64,000 nucleotides of DNA from Naumovozyma dairenensis CBS 421. Lineage: Eukaryota > Ascomycota > Saccharomycetes > Saccharomycetales > Saccharomycetaceae. Position 1 is the first letter of the stretch. Every line of letters begins with the position of its first letter. The stretch is taken from positions 806,001 to 870,000 of the forward strand of contig NC_016486.1 of the NCBI RefSeq assembly GCF_000227115.2. The letters run 5' to 3'. The notes under the pieces were generated by a model. The model had not been told where the DNA came from. It saw nothing but the letters and a program-made list of their open reading frames with translations, and did not search any database. Positions 21,040-32,447 of this stretch are shown in pieces. The translations under genes were made by a program, and so were the position numbers.

Positions 21040-21861
21040 ATGGAACAATTGAAGAAACTATTGGAAAAAGAACAATCGTATAGTATAATACTGCTGCTAG
21101 ATGTGAAAAATTCTGGGTTGAATGATGGTTTCCTTTTTGAAAATGCAATGAGATTCTTACCATTAGAATGGCAAGCACAGGTGTTAAGGAAGAAACTGCA
21201 ACAAGATAAATTCACAGCATTATCAAATAAGCTTTTACAATTATTTGGATGCTCCATTGCTACTGGGTTGTACCCAGATGAAATCTCTTTCCAATACGAG
21301 ACATTTGGGAAGCCCATCTTGAAAGGATTCGATAATATTTCGTTTAATATGTCTAATGGACAAGAATTTACATCGATGTGTTTACTGAAAGATGCTTTTT
21401 GTAATGGAATAATAAACCAAGTTGGCATAGATATGGCCTCAATTTATGACACAACGGGAAATGAAGATGAGATCTTGGATGTAGATGCTTTCAAAGGTAT
21501 ATTCCATAAGGATGAATTGCCAACATTCAAGAATTGTTCCACTGAAAAATTAGGAGAATTATTTACTTACTATTGGTCGTTAAAAGAATGTTATACCAAG
21601 TTCACAGGAACTGGTCTTAACTATGATTTAACAAAGATAAATATGGGTGAGATTCTAGATTATGATGATTCAGACGAGAAAGTCACTAAACGAAGAATAC
21701 AACAACGAGACGTAACATTTTATTCCAAATGGATAAATAACGATAGAAAAGAAATAGTCACAATCTGTAGTTTCGAAGGAAGTTTCATTAAACCAAGAAT
21801 ATTTACTTTAAAACTTGCAAATATTTTAGAGTACTTTGAATCTATCAAAACTTGTAAGTAA
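21040..21861 (+). CDS. LYS5: Phosphopantetheinyl transferase Lys5
   Basis: A 273-residue protein (S. cerevisiae 272). It transfers phosphopantetheine from CoA to the carrier domain of alpha-aminoadipate reductase Lys2, activating lysine biosynthesis. The two family signatures are visible: VGIDMAS (residues 128-134, with metal-binding Asp131) and WSLKECYTKFTGTGL (179-193, with Glu183 and Lys187). The FGKP motif also occurs upstream (TFGKPILKG). The first ATG gives the expected length. It converges with CDC43, with about 130 bases between stops, as for YGL154C/YGL155W. Confidence 0.96.
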   Translation: MEQLKKLLEKEQSYSIILLLDVKNSGLNDGFLFENAMRFLPLEWQAQVLRKKLQQDKFTALSNKLLQLFGCSIATGLYPDEISFQYETFGKPILKGFDNISFNMSNGQEFTSMCLLKDAFCNGIINQVGIDMASIYDTTGNEDEILDVDAFKGIFHKDELPTFKNCSTEKLGELFTYYWSLKECYTKFTGTGLNYDLTKINMGEILDYDDSDEKVTKRRIQQRDVTFYSKWINNDRKEIVTICSFEGSFIKPRIFTLKLANILEYFESIKTCK

Positions 21862-21989
21862 TTTCTGCTTAGTCTATATGTGTTTATTGTCTATAAATAT
21901 GCGAAGCATTACATGTACAAAAATCCACACATTATTATTATTTTCTTTTGAGAAGAATTATGTAAAGGATATTGAACAAATATTATTCA

Positions 21990-23099
21990 TTACTGTCTGT
22001 TTATTGATGTTAACTCTGAAGAAATGCTACTAGGAATGCATAGTACTCCATCAAAGGAGCCATCAATTAATTTCAATGCAGCAATGCCTAAACATGTATG
22101 ATATAAATCCGGATCATCCTCATCATTTTTACTAAACCCGCCAATAATTGTGTTTTGTGTCCTTTCTAGAAGATATTTCTTTGCCAATGAAGTATCACAT
22201 AAATCTTTCCAATGGATTGGCTCCAGTATTTTCAATGAATTTAAGCACCAAAACACATAACATGTGTCACCGAATTTATTCTCTCGACCTTGGAAACCAC
22301 CATGATCACATTCATCGTATGATGGATTATTTTCATTCATATATGACATAGACCCTTGATTAAAGATCTGTCTATGTAATAACCATGTTATTGATTTTTC
22401 TTTGAAGTCATCAGATAATTCTTCCTCATCAATACGATCAAGTAAATATAAAGCTGATAAAGCACAGGATGTGTATCCTGCATGAGGTTCTCCATATGTT
22501 CCATATCCTCCCATATCACATTGTTGCTCCTTAATATATCGCAACATCTTTTCCACATCAATATATTCATTAAATTGATTTCTTTCTTTACACCCACAAA
22601 GGTACAATATGGCTACGGCAATATAACAGAATCTCAAATCATTACTATCCACTGGTGAAGGCTCATTATTACTATACAACCTCAAAACTGAAACAAATGA
22701 ACCATCTTTTGCATCCTGACATTTCGAAACAAACCTACAAACACTTTTACAATCTAAGACATTTGTGAAGAATTCTTTATCATCTAAAATCAAAAGAGTT
22801 AACAATGCGAAAAGAGTATTTGGTAAAGTAATAGTGGTAACACCATTGATAGCCATAGTTTTTGAACCTATGAATCCAGATATGTTTTCATTTTTCAAAT
22901 AATGAGAGCGAATCCAATGTATAGTGTTCTTCTTCTTGTATGTTATGATAGATGATGGATCCAAGGAGCTAAGTGTTTCAATGGCATAGAATATGATGGC
23001 CATTCGATTGACATCTTGATTTTGATGAGTTGAGGGAAGGAGATTCAAATGTCTTGTTACAAACTTGACATGTTTTTCAAGGATCTTGGTTGGGAACAT
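21990..23099 (-). CDS. CDC43: Geranylgeranyltransferase type I beta subunit
   Basis: A 369-residue protein (S. cerevisiae Cdc43 is 376). With Ram2 it geranylgeranylates CaaX proteins ending in Leu, such as Rho1 and Cdc42. It shows the repeated alpha-alpha-barrel signature (VDSNDLRFCYIAVAILYLCG, GGYGTYGEPHAGYTSCALSA, GGFQGRENKFGDTCYVFWCL). The zinc ligands are expected in the DTCY motif and in the His of DPDLYHTCLG. I start at the ATG at 23097-23099 (MFPTKILEKHVKF). The frame can be opened four codons earlier only by GTG. The region HLNLLPSTHQNQDVNRMAII aligns with the yeast start region, which supports this choice. Confidence 0.95.
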   Translation of the reverse strand: MFPTKILEKHVKFVTRHLNLLPSTHQNQDVNRMAIIFYAIETLSSLDPSSIITYKKKNTIHWIRSHYLKNENISGFIGSKTMAINGVTTITLPNTLFALLTLLILDDKEFFTNVLDCKSVCRFVSKCQDAKDGSFVSVLRLYSNNEPSPVDSNDLRFCYIAVAILYLCGCKERNQFNEYIDVEKMLRYIKEQQCDMGGYGTYGEPHAGYTSCALSALYLLDRIDEEELSDDFKEKSITWLLHRQIFNQGSMSYMNENNPSYDECDHGGFQGRENKFGDTCYVFWCLNSLKILEPIHWKDLCDTSLAKKYLLERTQNTIIGGFSKNDEDDPDLYHTCLGIAALKLIDGSFDGVLCIPSSISSELTSINRQ

Positions 23100-23264
23100 T
23101 GCACCAAGCACAAGCTGGGATTATATATTTGTTGTGGTGGGCAAAAAGAAAGAACAAATTATATGTAATAGCACTATTAGCAATATTCCATCAAGAATAT
23201 GATGCATTGATGGTTTGAAGTTTATTATCATTGGCATTTCTCTTGAAGAAAGAGAAAAAAGATA

Positions 23265-23335
23265 TGCGCAAGCCGGGAATCGAACCCGGGGCCCAACGAT
23301 GGCAACGTTGGATTTTACCACTAAACCACCTGCGC
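23265..23335 (-). tRNA. tRNA-Gly (GCC)
   Basis: A 71-nt cloverleaf including discriminator A, with no intron. Acceptor stem GCGCAGG pairs with CTTGCGC with one G-U pair. The anticodon loop contains GCC, and the T-arm is GGGTTCGATTCCC. It is identical in sequence to the tRNA at 46206-46276. A T-run just beyond the 3' end (TCTTTTTC on the gene strand) gives a Pol III terminator. Confidence 0.97.
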
Positions 23336-23612
23336 TTGTTTCTTGTGTTTTTTAGAAAACAGCCACCTTTTTGTCTCGCAGTATCAGTTTTTTCAAAAAA
23401 AATTTCGAATAAAAAGGAAAACACGATGAATGAGGACCATAAAGATCAAAGGGGGGAAACTCAAGCTATAATTTTGGCTTTTCTGCTGCATTTCAGTTAG
23501 AAGCAAAGTATTTTCATCGAATTTGGGTTAATATTCTCCATTTAGGCTTATCTTTTCAGTCTTGTTTCATTCTTATTGTTATTTTTTTTTCTGAAATAGA
23601 AAATTTTGCTGA

Positions 23613-23662
23613 GTGTTGAATTGAAACTAGACCAGGGCAAAGAATTAATTAATAACAGAACA
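23613..23662 (+). repeat. 50-bp direct repeat, copy 1
   Basis: It starts GTGTTGAATTGAAAC and ends AATAACAGAACA, and is 48/50 identical to 24086-24135. The flanks diverge immediately on both sides. Offset between copies is 473 bases. Confidence 0.75.
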
Positions 23663-24085
23663 ACGAAAGCAAGAATGAAAGACATAAAAAAAAGGGTGCA
23701 AAAACTTCACGTTTTATTATCTTCGTAGGAACAAAAAGGCCCCTTTGGATAAAAACTTCTGCCGACAGAAAAACCCGGTGCTATTGAAAGCCTCCCTTTC
23801 AAATAAGTCTGTCATTTATCGTCTTTGTTGCCAAGCGATCAATCGATTGTCCCATTTTTGCAATACGAATTAGTACAGTCGTTGTTACCGGTGAAAGTCG
23901 CTTAACAAAAATAGCCGGGCAAAAGTTTTCAAATTTGTTAACCCTTTACTTTTGGCCACTTAAAAAATTTAATAAGAGTCCATAACCCTTTTTTATTTGG
24001 AATTCATGATATCACACCTTCCTTATATAATTTTTTAAGCGCTAGGTAAGGATTCTAAAATAAATCATACTGTGACACAGTGTAC

Positions 24086-24135
24086 GTGTTGAATTGAAAC
24101 GAGACCAGGACAAAGAATTAATTAATAACAGAACA
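24086..24135 (+). repeat. 50-bp direct repeat, copy 2
   Basis: Second copy of the 50-bp repeat at 23613-23662, with two substitutions (ACGAGACC for ACTAGACC and AGGACAAA for AGGGCAAA). Confidence 0.75.
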
Positions 24136-24660
24136 GAATGTTTAGCTAGAGTAACGTAAAAAACCTGGCACCATCTCTATAACTCAAGATGGTTCTTTCA
24201 AGATACAGAGAACCATTTTGGTGAGGCCTACTGACCTCATAATAATACTTCCAAACAAATCAGGTGAAAAAATCAGAGCAGACTAATTTCTTTCCAAGGT
24301 TTTTAGCTCAAGTACATAAAATGCAAACCGTAATTTATTTACCGATTCAAAAAGGAAAAGGCCACCAGGTGATAAACTTTTCAAATATTTATATATATTA
24401 GTATCGTTTGTGCGTTTTAGCCTCAAAATTTACCCTAAATTATTTTAATAGTTCGAAGAAAAACTAATTTTTTACAGTTTATGTATTGACCGTTATTTTT
24501 ATTATTTCGACCCTCCCCCTGGTTGTTTTCGCCCTAACTTGACGTGTAACAAGGAAATTTGCCATTAGCGGCGGTATCAAAATCGCATATATTTATTCAC
24601 GCACCGAAAAATTACTCCGAAACACTTACTAAGGTGTACTTCGTACGTACGCAGTTAAAT

Positions 24661-24684
24661 AAGTAAGTAAGTAAGTAAGTAAGT
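24661..24684 (+). repeat. AAGT tetranucleotide microsatellite
   Basis: Six consecutive AAGT units, about 470 bases upstream of AIM14. Confidence 0.9.
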
Positions 24685-25154
24685 AACAGCCACTTTTAGA
24701 GGTGCATTTCATTGAGCAATTATCAACAACTGACAACCAACGAACAACAACTACTGTATGTATATCTCTCTTGTACGTACGTGAAGGGTACCTGATTTTT
24801 GGCTTGTATCGGATGCAGTTGCTTAGATCGTATGTAACAAGGAAACACTGCGCACGTTGTAGACATTTCTTCCGATAGAGGCTACATGGAATATAATCGA
24901 AAATTTAGAGATAACTCTGACTTCGCACAATTCTTGTTTTAAAGGCAAGCAGGATCTTTTTTCATCCATTTTCTTTCACTAAGTTAATCTAAACTAGACT
25001 GCTCTGCTAGTTGGTCATAATCTCAGGTATAAATATAGGTTGGCTTTCAGCTGTTGTTGCCGCTGTTTCTTTCTTCTTTTTTCTAGGAATTAAGCCCCCT
25101 TGGTGCTGCTGCTAAAGAGTTCTCGATACGAGGAGGCTAGACAATAAGTATAAA

Positions 25155-26888
25155 ATGAAGATGATTCCTCAAGTCATGCCAAACACAATCTTATTTAAAA
25201 GACATGAAGGTCATAATCACTCTGAGGGGGGCGCTGGTACCGGTACTCATTTCGCAAACATTCAATATGGTTACTACGTCCTCGGAGTTTCCCTCTTTTA
25301 CATCGTTATCTTATCATTTTTACAGTATTTCAATATTCATTTGAAAAATAGAATGAAATTGAACTCTTCTAAAATATTAAGATGGGCCATCTCATTCAAT
25401 CCCTTCTTCCATCTTTTCATAATAATGATACTAGTAATGGTCCCCTTCTATTCGGGGAAATACCCTGCTACAAAAGTGGTTCAGGTATACCTAAAGAGAG
25501 CAGGTAGACTAAGTTACGTCTTAGTTACCATGAATCTTTTACTGAATTTCAGAGTTCATAAATGGTTCAACTATGTCGATTTGGTACCGTTACATAAATG
25601 GTTATCCAGATTCTTAGCATTATTTGCAATAATTCATAGTATCGGATACTTCGTTAGATGGACAGTGGTGAAACGTTACAGTTTGGCTGCTCAATGTAAA
25701 AAACCTTTGAATTTAGTAGGTATCATACTTTTCGGTTTCATAATCCTTTTAATTGGTGCATCAACAAAACCATTTAGAAGATGGAATTATAAAGCATTTT
25801 ATATCATTCATAATCTCATGAATTTATGCTTCATTATAATGACTCCAATACATGCAAGACCAGGTGTCATGTTCCCATTCTTAATTATCAACGTCTGCCT
25901 ATTATTCATTCAAAACGTTATGAAACTTTTATATGTGAAAAGAATCTTTATAGAAAAGAAAGTAACATCAGATGAAACAAATTTGACCTTAGTCCAAATC
26001 CCAAGAAGTTCCATTCCCACTGCTAATTTCCCATTGACCACTCATATCAGAATAGCCGAATGTAATAATATTCTAAACCCATTCTTTTGGATATACCCAT
26101 CACATCCATATTCTATCGCAAGCGTCTCCACTGATCCATACATTGATCTCATTATTTCTGAATCTAGATTCAAATTACAAGAAAATAAACAATACATAAT
26201 GGTTGGCTTTTATGAACAAAATTCAAAAATCCCTGAAACCTTTTATAACCCAACTGTAAATAAGAAAATTGCCATTGTGGTTGGTGGTTCAGGAATATCA
26301 TTCGGATTACCAATCTTCACATACTTGACACAATCACTCTCGCAAAATGACAATGTCGATCAAAGCCAGATGGACTCTATAGAGGAATGTAAATTAATTT
26401 GGTTAATTAGAGATGTAGCTCAATTGGAAATAGTGGAAGATTATTTAAATGCAAGATTTAGAAACTTACCTAAGAAATCTCAACTTCTAATCTATATTTC
26501 TAAATCAAAATCTCGTAGTGAAAATAATGATATGGAAATCGAAATGGATTCCCTAATGAGAGGTTCAGATCAAATTAACGACGATGATAACAATGACAAT
26601 GACAATGACAATGACAATGACAATGACGGTTGTTCAGAAGATAGTAAAAATAGTAAAAATGATATAAATGGTCAAACTAGGGAAATTATTAAGTTGAAAA
26701 AATCCATCCATTTTAAAAGATTCAATTTCATTGATGATTTAAGTAGCATGGCTTCAAATAATAATGATTATATGAAAGGTAATGAAAATTGGTTGTTTTG
26801 TTGCGGACCTGATAAATTAAATAGAGATGCTAAGGATTTTGCAAACAAAAATTCAATTAATTATATCTCTGAATCATATGGATTTTAA
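25155..26888 (+). CDS. AIM14: NADPH oxidase / ferric-reductase-like protein Aim14 (Yno1)
   Basis: A 577-residue protein (S. cerevisiae Aim14/Yno1, YGL160W, 570 aa). It is a NOX/ferric-reductase superfamily enzyme of the ER membrane, reported in yeast to make superoxide from NADPH. Near the start THFANIQYGYYVL parallels the yeast protein. Multiple membrane helices follow, with histidines for two haems in PLHKWLSRFLALFAIIHSIG and the FYIIHNLMNL/TPIHARPG helices. SHPYSIASVS is the flavin-binding HPxS/T motif, GGSGISFGLPIF binds NADPH, and the protein ends LFCCGP plus ESYGF. A (GACAAT)n expansion near 26591-26627 encodes an Asn-Asp repeat. The gene is inverted and relocated compared with S. cerevisiae. 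Confidence 0.92.
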   Translation: MKMIPQVMPNTILFKRHEGHNHSEGGAGTGTHFANIQYGYYVLGVSLFYIVILSFLQYFNIHLKNRMKLNSSKILRWAISFNPFFHLFIIMILVMVPFYSGKYPATKVVQVYLKRAGRLSYVLVTMNLLLNFRVHKWFNYVDLVPLHKWLSRFLALFAIIHSIGYFVRWTVVKRYSLAAQCKKPLNLVGIILFGFIILLIGASTKPFRRWNYKAFYIIHNLMNLCFIIMTPIHARPGVMFPFLIINVCLLFIQNVMKLLYVKRIFIEKKVTSDETNLTLVQIPRSSIPTANFPLTTHIRIAECNNILNPFFWIYPSHPYSIASVSTDPYIDLIISESRFKLQENKQYIMVGFYEQNSKIPETFYNPTVNKKIAIVVGGSGISFGLPIFTYLTQSLSQNDNVDQSQMDSIEECKLIWLIRDVAQLEIVEDYLNARFRNLPKKSQLLIYISKSKSRSENNDMEIEMDSLMRGSDQINDDDNNDNDNDNDNDNDGCSEDSKNSKNDINGQTREIIKLKKSIHFKRFNFIDDLSSMASNNNDYMKGNENWLFCCGPDKLNRDAKDFANKNSINYISESYGF

Positions 26889-27102
26889 TACAACTCGAAG
26901 AAACTTCTAGTTCTATAAAATATATACAAATTGCTCAAATCGTAGTCATGTAATAATATTCTATATAATAATAATAAACTTAATTGATACTCTATGATAT
27001 TTTATATAACTTTCTTTGTAATGATATATTAAACTAGTTTATTTGTTTTTCATGTATAAGCATATATCTGCAGTATAATGGCATATAAATTAATTTATAA
27101 CA

Positions 27103-30100
27103 TTAAAACGAAATCCTGTAGGAAGCAATCTCAAATGGTCTTAAAGTAATTGGAATTTCAAATATATCCTTTTCATTCTTCTTGACCGTAACAAGTTCCT
27201 CAACTTCTAATTCCAAATTGTCAATCTTTTCCACAGACTTAATAGGTAAACTAGAAAATAAGGTAGCAGTGGCCTCTCCTCCTAGAGATTCATAAACTCT
27301 CACGACCATGGTATCATTCTCATTCGTTTTCAAAGCGTACTCAGATTTAATACCTTTATCATCTTCACCCCTCTTAATATTGGAAAGAATAACATTTTCA
27401 TCACCCTTAATATTAATAATATTGTTGAACGCTTTTGCAAGATTCACTGATAATTGATATTTGTCGGTATAATTAAATTCATGTGCTAACTTCACTGTAT
27501 CTGCTGATAACATACCCTTATGTGGGAAAATTGCATAACTGATCTCATGAGATCCCATATCACAATGAGCATCCGGTGCCTTTGGTGAACGAAGCAATGA
27601 TAATCTCATTAAGTTACCATGCGTAGAAAACCCATATTTACAATTATTCAAAATGGAAACACCCTTAGAAAATTCAGAATAATCAGCAAATTTATGTTGA
27701 CAAACTTCAAATTTAGCCACATCCCAAGATGTATTGTAATGTGTTGGTCTCTTAGTAACACCGAATTGAGTTTCGTAAGATGCAAATTCATTACGAATGT
27801 TGACAGGAAATTCAACTTTCAAAAATTTATTCTTTGCTTGCCAATTTTCCACAATAGTGCATATGTTAATTTGAGATCCCTCTAAAGTGGATGGATTGGC
27901 AGCAGGTAATGTAATCTTGGTATTAATTTTACAATCTTCGGAGACTTTCACAACTACTTCAATAGTGACACCTTTTTTCGATGCAGAAATGACATCGACA
28001 TGTTCAATTTTAGTTAAGTATTTATATTGGTTGACTGAGTATAATTCAGTATCCCAAGCTTGCCAACTTAAAGGTTTATCATCAAAGATAACAAATTGGT
28101 TTGCACCTAACTTGTTTCTTCCATGTTTCAAATCAATAAATTCTTTACCACTTGAAAGATCAATAATACTTACAATGGCGCCTGTAACTCTGTCAACAGA
28201 AACAGATAATTTCCCATTAGACATAATAAATAACTTCTTACTTTCTTGTAACTTTGCATGGAATTCTTCAGCAACAACTTTATCATCTTCAGTCTCATGT
28301 AAAGAGTTTAACCAAGTTAAAGTTGATAAGGTTTGAGCTTTCCCGGATCCATTTTCGTGTAAGAACGTCATAACTTCTTCTAACAAACCTTCACATTCTT
28401 TAACAACTTTTTCCAATAGTGGAGTAGATTCATATTTATAAACTATTTCAATACAAGAACCTGGTAAGACGTCATGGAATTGACATAGTAAGACATTTTC
28501 CCATAATTCATTGATTTTGGCAATAGGATATTTATATTCATCTGGATAAAGAATTGACGCCTTTGTTGCAATCCATTCTACATCGTGTAACTTAATTTCA
28601 GCTAATCTCATTAATCTTTTCGTCTGAGCTTGACTTGTATAAGTACCTCTATGGAATTCGAAATATAATTCACCAGACCAAGTTGGTAAGTCATTACCTT
28701 GATTAGTTCTCTTTAAAATATCTTGGTAGAATTCATCCACATCAGTACCAACCTCTAATTTGGGAATGACATTACCATTCTTATTACTCATTGATCTAAT
28801 ACGTCTCATTTTTTCTAACATTTCACGAGTTGGACCACCACCACCATCACCTTTCCCATATAACATTAAACCAGCACCATAAAATTCAGCAGATTTATTT
28901 TGCTTTGCCGTACGTAAGACATCCCCAAAATGAGAATCAGCAGTATAGGTATTACCTGGTGGCATATGAGTCAATAATTGAGAACCATCAATACCAGCCC
29001 AATTAAAAGTGGAATGAGGGAAACTATTAATATTATTCCAAGATAATTTTTGTGTTAAAAATTTTGTGATACCTGATAGTTGACATAATTGAGGCACTTG
29101 TGAAGAGTAACCAAATGTATCTGGTAACCAAAAGATATCAGATTTTATACCGAAATATTTCAAAAAGAATCTTTGACCAAAGAAAAACTGTCTTGCTAAT
29201 GATTCACCACCTGGGATATTAGTATCATTTTCAACCCATGAACCACCGATTGGAAAAAATTGAGATTGTTGAACTTTTGGAACTAAAACATTCTTGAAGA
29301 ATTCAGGATGTTCTTGTAATAACCATTTAAATTGCTGTGCTTGTGATGCAGCGAATTGGTATTCTGGATACTCATCCATTAAAGTACATTGAGAAGCCCA
29401 AGATCTAACAATTTTCCTCTTAGTTTCAGCAAAGGGCCACAACCATGCGGTATCAATATGACAATTACCGATACTATATACGCTTGTAAATCCATCCGGA
29501 TCACCATGAGAATAAACTCGTTCAGTACCATTGAATTCATCAAAATATTCCTTTTTCAAAAATTCACGACATTTCTTGACACTAGATCTATCTTGAGGAT
29601 CAAATAAATCCATACATTTATTGGCAATTTGTCTTGCTTGATGTTTTTGGAATGTATCATCAGGTAGCTCTCTAGCAGCATCTCCAAGCATCCAAAAATC
29701 AATATATAACGCACGAGCTTCCCAATCAGGCCAGACGATATCAGCATTTTTCAATTGGAAAGTTCTATTATTATCAGGAGGGTTAATTGTAGAACCTTCT
29801 CCACAACCAAACATACCATTATTCCCTGTTTCAATATAAAAGAAATATTCACCATCTTCATTTTTTGGCAAAAGATATTCTGTTCTTTCACCATTCCCGG
29901 AGAATGCAGTAGCTGGGACCAAAGTTTCAGGGTCAATAACTACACCTTCATTGCAACAATCGAATTGGAAAATCAATTGATCTTTAGATTGAACCCATTC
30001 ATTTGGAATTGACAGTTCCACTTTAAACCAAGTAGTAGACCAGGATGGACCAAATGCTTGACCCATATGAGCGTCTTGAAATTCCAATTCACCCTTCTTG

Positions 30101-30366
30101 GCAGCTTCAATGATTGATTTCCAAGGTGGTCTCTTATCAGGAGACACTGGAGATGATCCCTTTTCAAAGGGGACTTGGTACCATCTTAATTTCACGTGTG
30201 ATTGGTCTAAACTGATACGAGCTTTATCGTAGAATTTTGGAAGGTTTAAATCTTTATATTCTCCTCCACTGCTTATGAATTGACGTAATCTGTTTTCATA
30301 GATACTTTTCACTGGTTTGAATTGGGGGTCATAGTTGATCCTAGTAAACGATGATGAGGAAGACAT
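27103..30366 (-). CDS. AMS1: Vacuolar alpha-mannosidase Ams1
   Basis: A 1087-residue protein (S. cerevisiae 1083). It is a glycoside hydrolase family 38 enzyme that trims free oligosaccharides and is delivered to the vacuole by the Cvt and autophagy pathways. Catalytic features are visible: the zinc-binding HID at 303-305 within GNCHIDTAWLWPF, and the nucleophile Asp381 within WVENDTN (377-383). A glycine-rich KGDGGGGPT loop follows. There is no signal peptide, which fits direct cytosol-to-vacuole import. The gene lies directly after AIM14 and before the RCK kinase. In S. cerevisiae ARI1 (YGL157W) lies between AMS1 and RCK1; it is absent here. Confidence 0.98.
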   Translation of the reverse strand: MSSSSSFTRINYDPQFKPVKSIYENRLRQFISSGGEYKDLNLPKFYDKARISLDQSHVKLRWYQVPFEKGSSPVSPDKRPPWKSIIEAAKKGELEFQDAHMGQAFGPSWSTTWFKVELSIPNEWVQSKDQLIFQFDCCNEGVVIDPETLVPATAFSGNGERTEYLLPKNEDGEYFFYIETGNNGMFGCGEGSTINPPDNNRTFQLKNADIVWPDWEARALYIDFWMLGDAARELPDDTFQKHQARQIANKCMDLFDPQDRSSVKKCREFLKKEYFDEFNGTERVYSHGDPDGFTSVYSIGNCHIDTAWLWPFAETKRKIVRSWASQCTLMDEYPEYQFAASQAQQFKWLLQEHPEFFKNVLVPKVQQSQFFPIGGSWVENDTNIPGGESLARQFFFGQRFFLKYFGIKSDIFWLPDTFGYSSQVPQLCQLSGITKFLTQKLSWNNINSFPHSTFNWAGIDGSQLLTHMPPGNTYTADSHFGDVLRTAKQNKSAEFYGAGLMLYGKGDGGGGPTREMLEKMRRIRSMSNKNGNVIPKLEVGTDVDEFYQDILKRTNQGNDLPTWSGELYFEFHRGTYTSQAQTKRLMRLAEIKLHDVEWIATKASILYPDEYKYPIAKINELWENVLLCQFHDVLPGSCIEIVYKYESTPLLEKVVKECEGLLEEVMTFLHENGSGKAQTLSTLTWLNSLHETEDDKVVAEEFHAKLQESKKLFIMSNGKLSVSVDRVTGAIVSIIDLSSGKEFIDLKHGRNKLGANQFVIFDDKPLSWQAWDTELYSVNQYKYLTKIEHVDVISASKKGVTIEVVVKVSEDCKINTKITLPAANPSTLEGSQINICTIVENWQAKNKFLKVEFPVNIRNEFASYETQFGVTKRPTHYNTSWDVAKFEVCQHKFADYSEFSKGVSILNNCKYGFSTHGNLMRLSLLRSPKAPDAHCDMGSHEISYAIFPHKGMLSADTVKLAHEFNYTDKYQLSVNLAKAFNNIINIKGDENVILSNIKRGEDDKGIKSEYALKTNENDTMVVRVYESLGGEATATLFSSLPIKSVEKIDNLELEVEELVTVKKNEKDIFEIPITLRPFEIASYRISF

Positions 30367-30848
30367 CTCGTTAAAGTATTTGAATCGTGTACTCTTGAAT
30401 TCTATGTTATATCTTCTTTATTTGTTAAAGCAGCTAGTTACACAACTAGTTACATAATCTTCAAAAAAATAGGAAGAAAAGGGATATCTGTTCTTTTGTA
30501 TACTAGGCAGGTAGAATTAGATATTGATGACACGGTGTGCATCTTACATAGATTTGCCTTCCTTTCCCTTACCTGGATTTATGGGATGTTGTTTACGTAC
30601 GTATTAAAACTTCGGTGTTTCAAAGGTCTAGGCGCCCCTTATTTCAATACCGCGGATTTCCCCATAACGACAGCTTTCTCCGTCACATTTATTTTTCTTA
30701 TCTGATATGTATTAATTATAGGTAGAAGCAAAAGAGCTTCGGTAAGTGAATATATTAGTTATTATATAATGGTTGTTAATATTATTATGAAGTATTTTTT
30801 TCAAATCTATATGGTTTACAAAGTTCTTGTTTGTTGTCTTTGAGGTAC
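30367..30848. other. AMS1 promoter region
   Basis: Upstream DNA of AMS1 (read leftward) and the 3' side of the RCK kinase. It contains CCCCT (a stress-response element) at 30635-30639, a CCGCGG hexamer near 30650 and ACGTACGT near 30595. A STRE fits a nutrient-stress-induced vacuolar hydrolase. No gene is seen. Confidence 0.4.
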
Positions 30849-32403
30849 TTATTCAGATATGGATAGTAAAGGTATACTTTTTTGAATGTATACATTGCTA
30901 TTGCTGTTACTGTTCTTCATGTTTCTTCTTTTAAATATCGTCGACGTATTCAAGTCCATTTCAAATAGACTATGGAGTGAGGTGTTATCTGAAAGATAAT
31001 CATGGAATACTTGAGTAGAGGAAATACCAGTTTCAAAAATTGTGTCTTTTCCGTTAGTCGAAGGATATTTCCTGCGAAGATCTTCATCATCATGCTGGTT
31101 ATTTTGGCGGATAGTTATTGTCCCGATATTACTTGAGTTTTGGAGTAAAGATCCTATATCAGATAAACTGTTTCTATCGATTAATCTTCTTTTCTCGCCA
31201 GAACTGCCTTGTAAAAAATTATGATTTGGTTGAGAGAATATTTTGGAATTACGAGGAATAATATCATTGTATTTATTCAACCATGGGTCATTTAATAAGT
31301 CATCAATGCTATAACGTTTTTTAGGATCCACTTCTAATAATCTTGAAACACAATATTGAGCTTCCGGGCTAATCTCATTCCACCAAGGTGCTAAAAAATG
31401 ATAATCTCCATGACGGATTTTCCTAGTAATAGATTTATTTTGATCAGCATAGAAAGGTGGGAATCCACATAATAAAGTATAAAGAACACATCCAATACCC
31501 CATAAATCTGTCTTTGTTGTGTATGATTTATTTCTAATGATTTCTGGTGATGCATAACTAATAGTACCGCATGGAGTATCAGCAGTTTCATTGAATAGTT
31601 TCTTGGAAAGACCAAAATCAGTTAATTTCACTTTACCAATTCCTCCCCCACCAATGCCTGGTCTAAATTCACCTTCATCTACTTTTGTAAATGGATTATC
31701 TGTTTTCCTTAGTTTACGAACTTGAGATGGAATCAATTCAATGGGTTCAAATAATAAATTTTCAGGTTTGATATCACGATGAATTATACCTAATGTATGC
31801 AAATGTTTAACCGCATGAGCTAATTGTTGAATAACATGACGTGTCAAATCTTCACTAAAATATGTGAATTTTACAATCTCATCATAAATTTCACCACCTT
31901 TCAAATATTCTTGAATGATATAATAATAAGATTTTGTTTCAATGAAATCAATAAAATCAACGATTTCTGGACATTGTGAAGATGCTTGTTGGTGAATAGA
32001 AACTTCCTTTAGGACTTGCTCCCTTGATGTGGAATGTTTGGTATCCAGTTTTGATGTGGAATCCTTCAAATCCACTTTTTTAATAACTTTAATGGCAACA
32101 TTTTCATAGACTTCAGATAAATAAGAAGTTTTAGACGTCGATGACATTATTGGAGCTGCACGGTAGACAACGGAAAAGGCACCCTTACCGATTTTTTCTA
32201 ATAAGGTATAACTTTCTAATTCAGATTGCTCATTGAATTTGAAGTTTATTTTGGCTTGAGTTTGCTTTTTCTGCCTGTTATTCTTCTTATTATGAGAAAA
32301 GGCTTCAGAAGATGATGAACCAAAACTAGAACCAGAATAGAAATCGAAACCAAGGTCCAAATCAAGGTTTGGATCAATATTTAAGGCATCTAGATTGTTA
32401 TCG

Positions 32404-32447
<44 letters not shown>

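Larger units (their letters stand above)
23336..25154. other. tRNA-Gly to AIM14 spacer
   Basis: A 1.8-kb region without a gene. It contains a 50-bp direct repeat (23613-23662 and 24086-24135) and six tandem AAGT units at 24661-24684. A C/T-rich stretch precedes AIM14. No ORF with homology was seen. Confidence 0.4.

Noticed and set aside
23100..23111. Four-codon extension of CDC43
   Set aside because: Starts with GTG, not ATG.
24640..24785. Recurrent GTACGTAC-type palindromes (also near 19559, 30595, 44966 and 62300)
   Set aside because: Count is close to chance for a 7-mer over 64 kb on both strands; no positional pattern.
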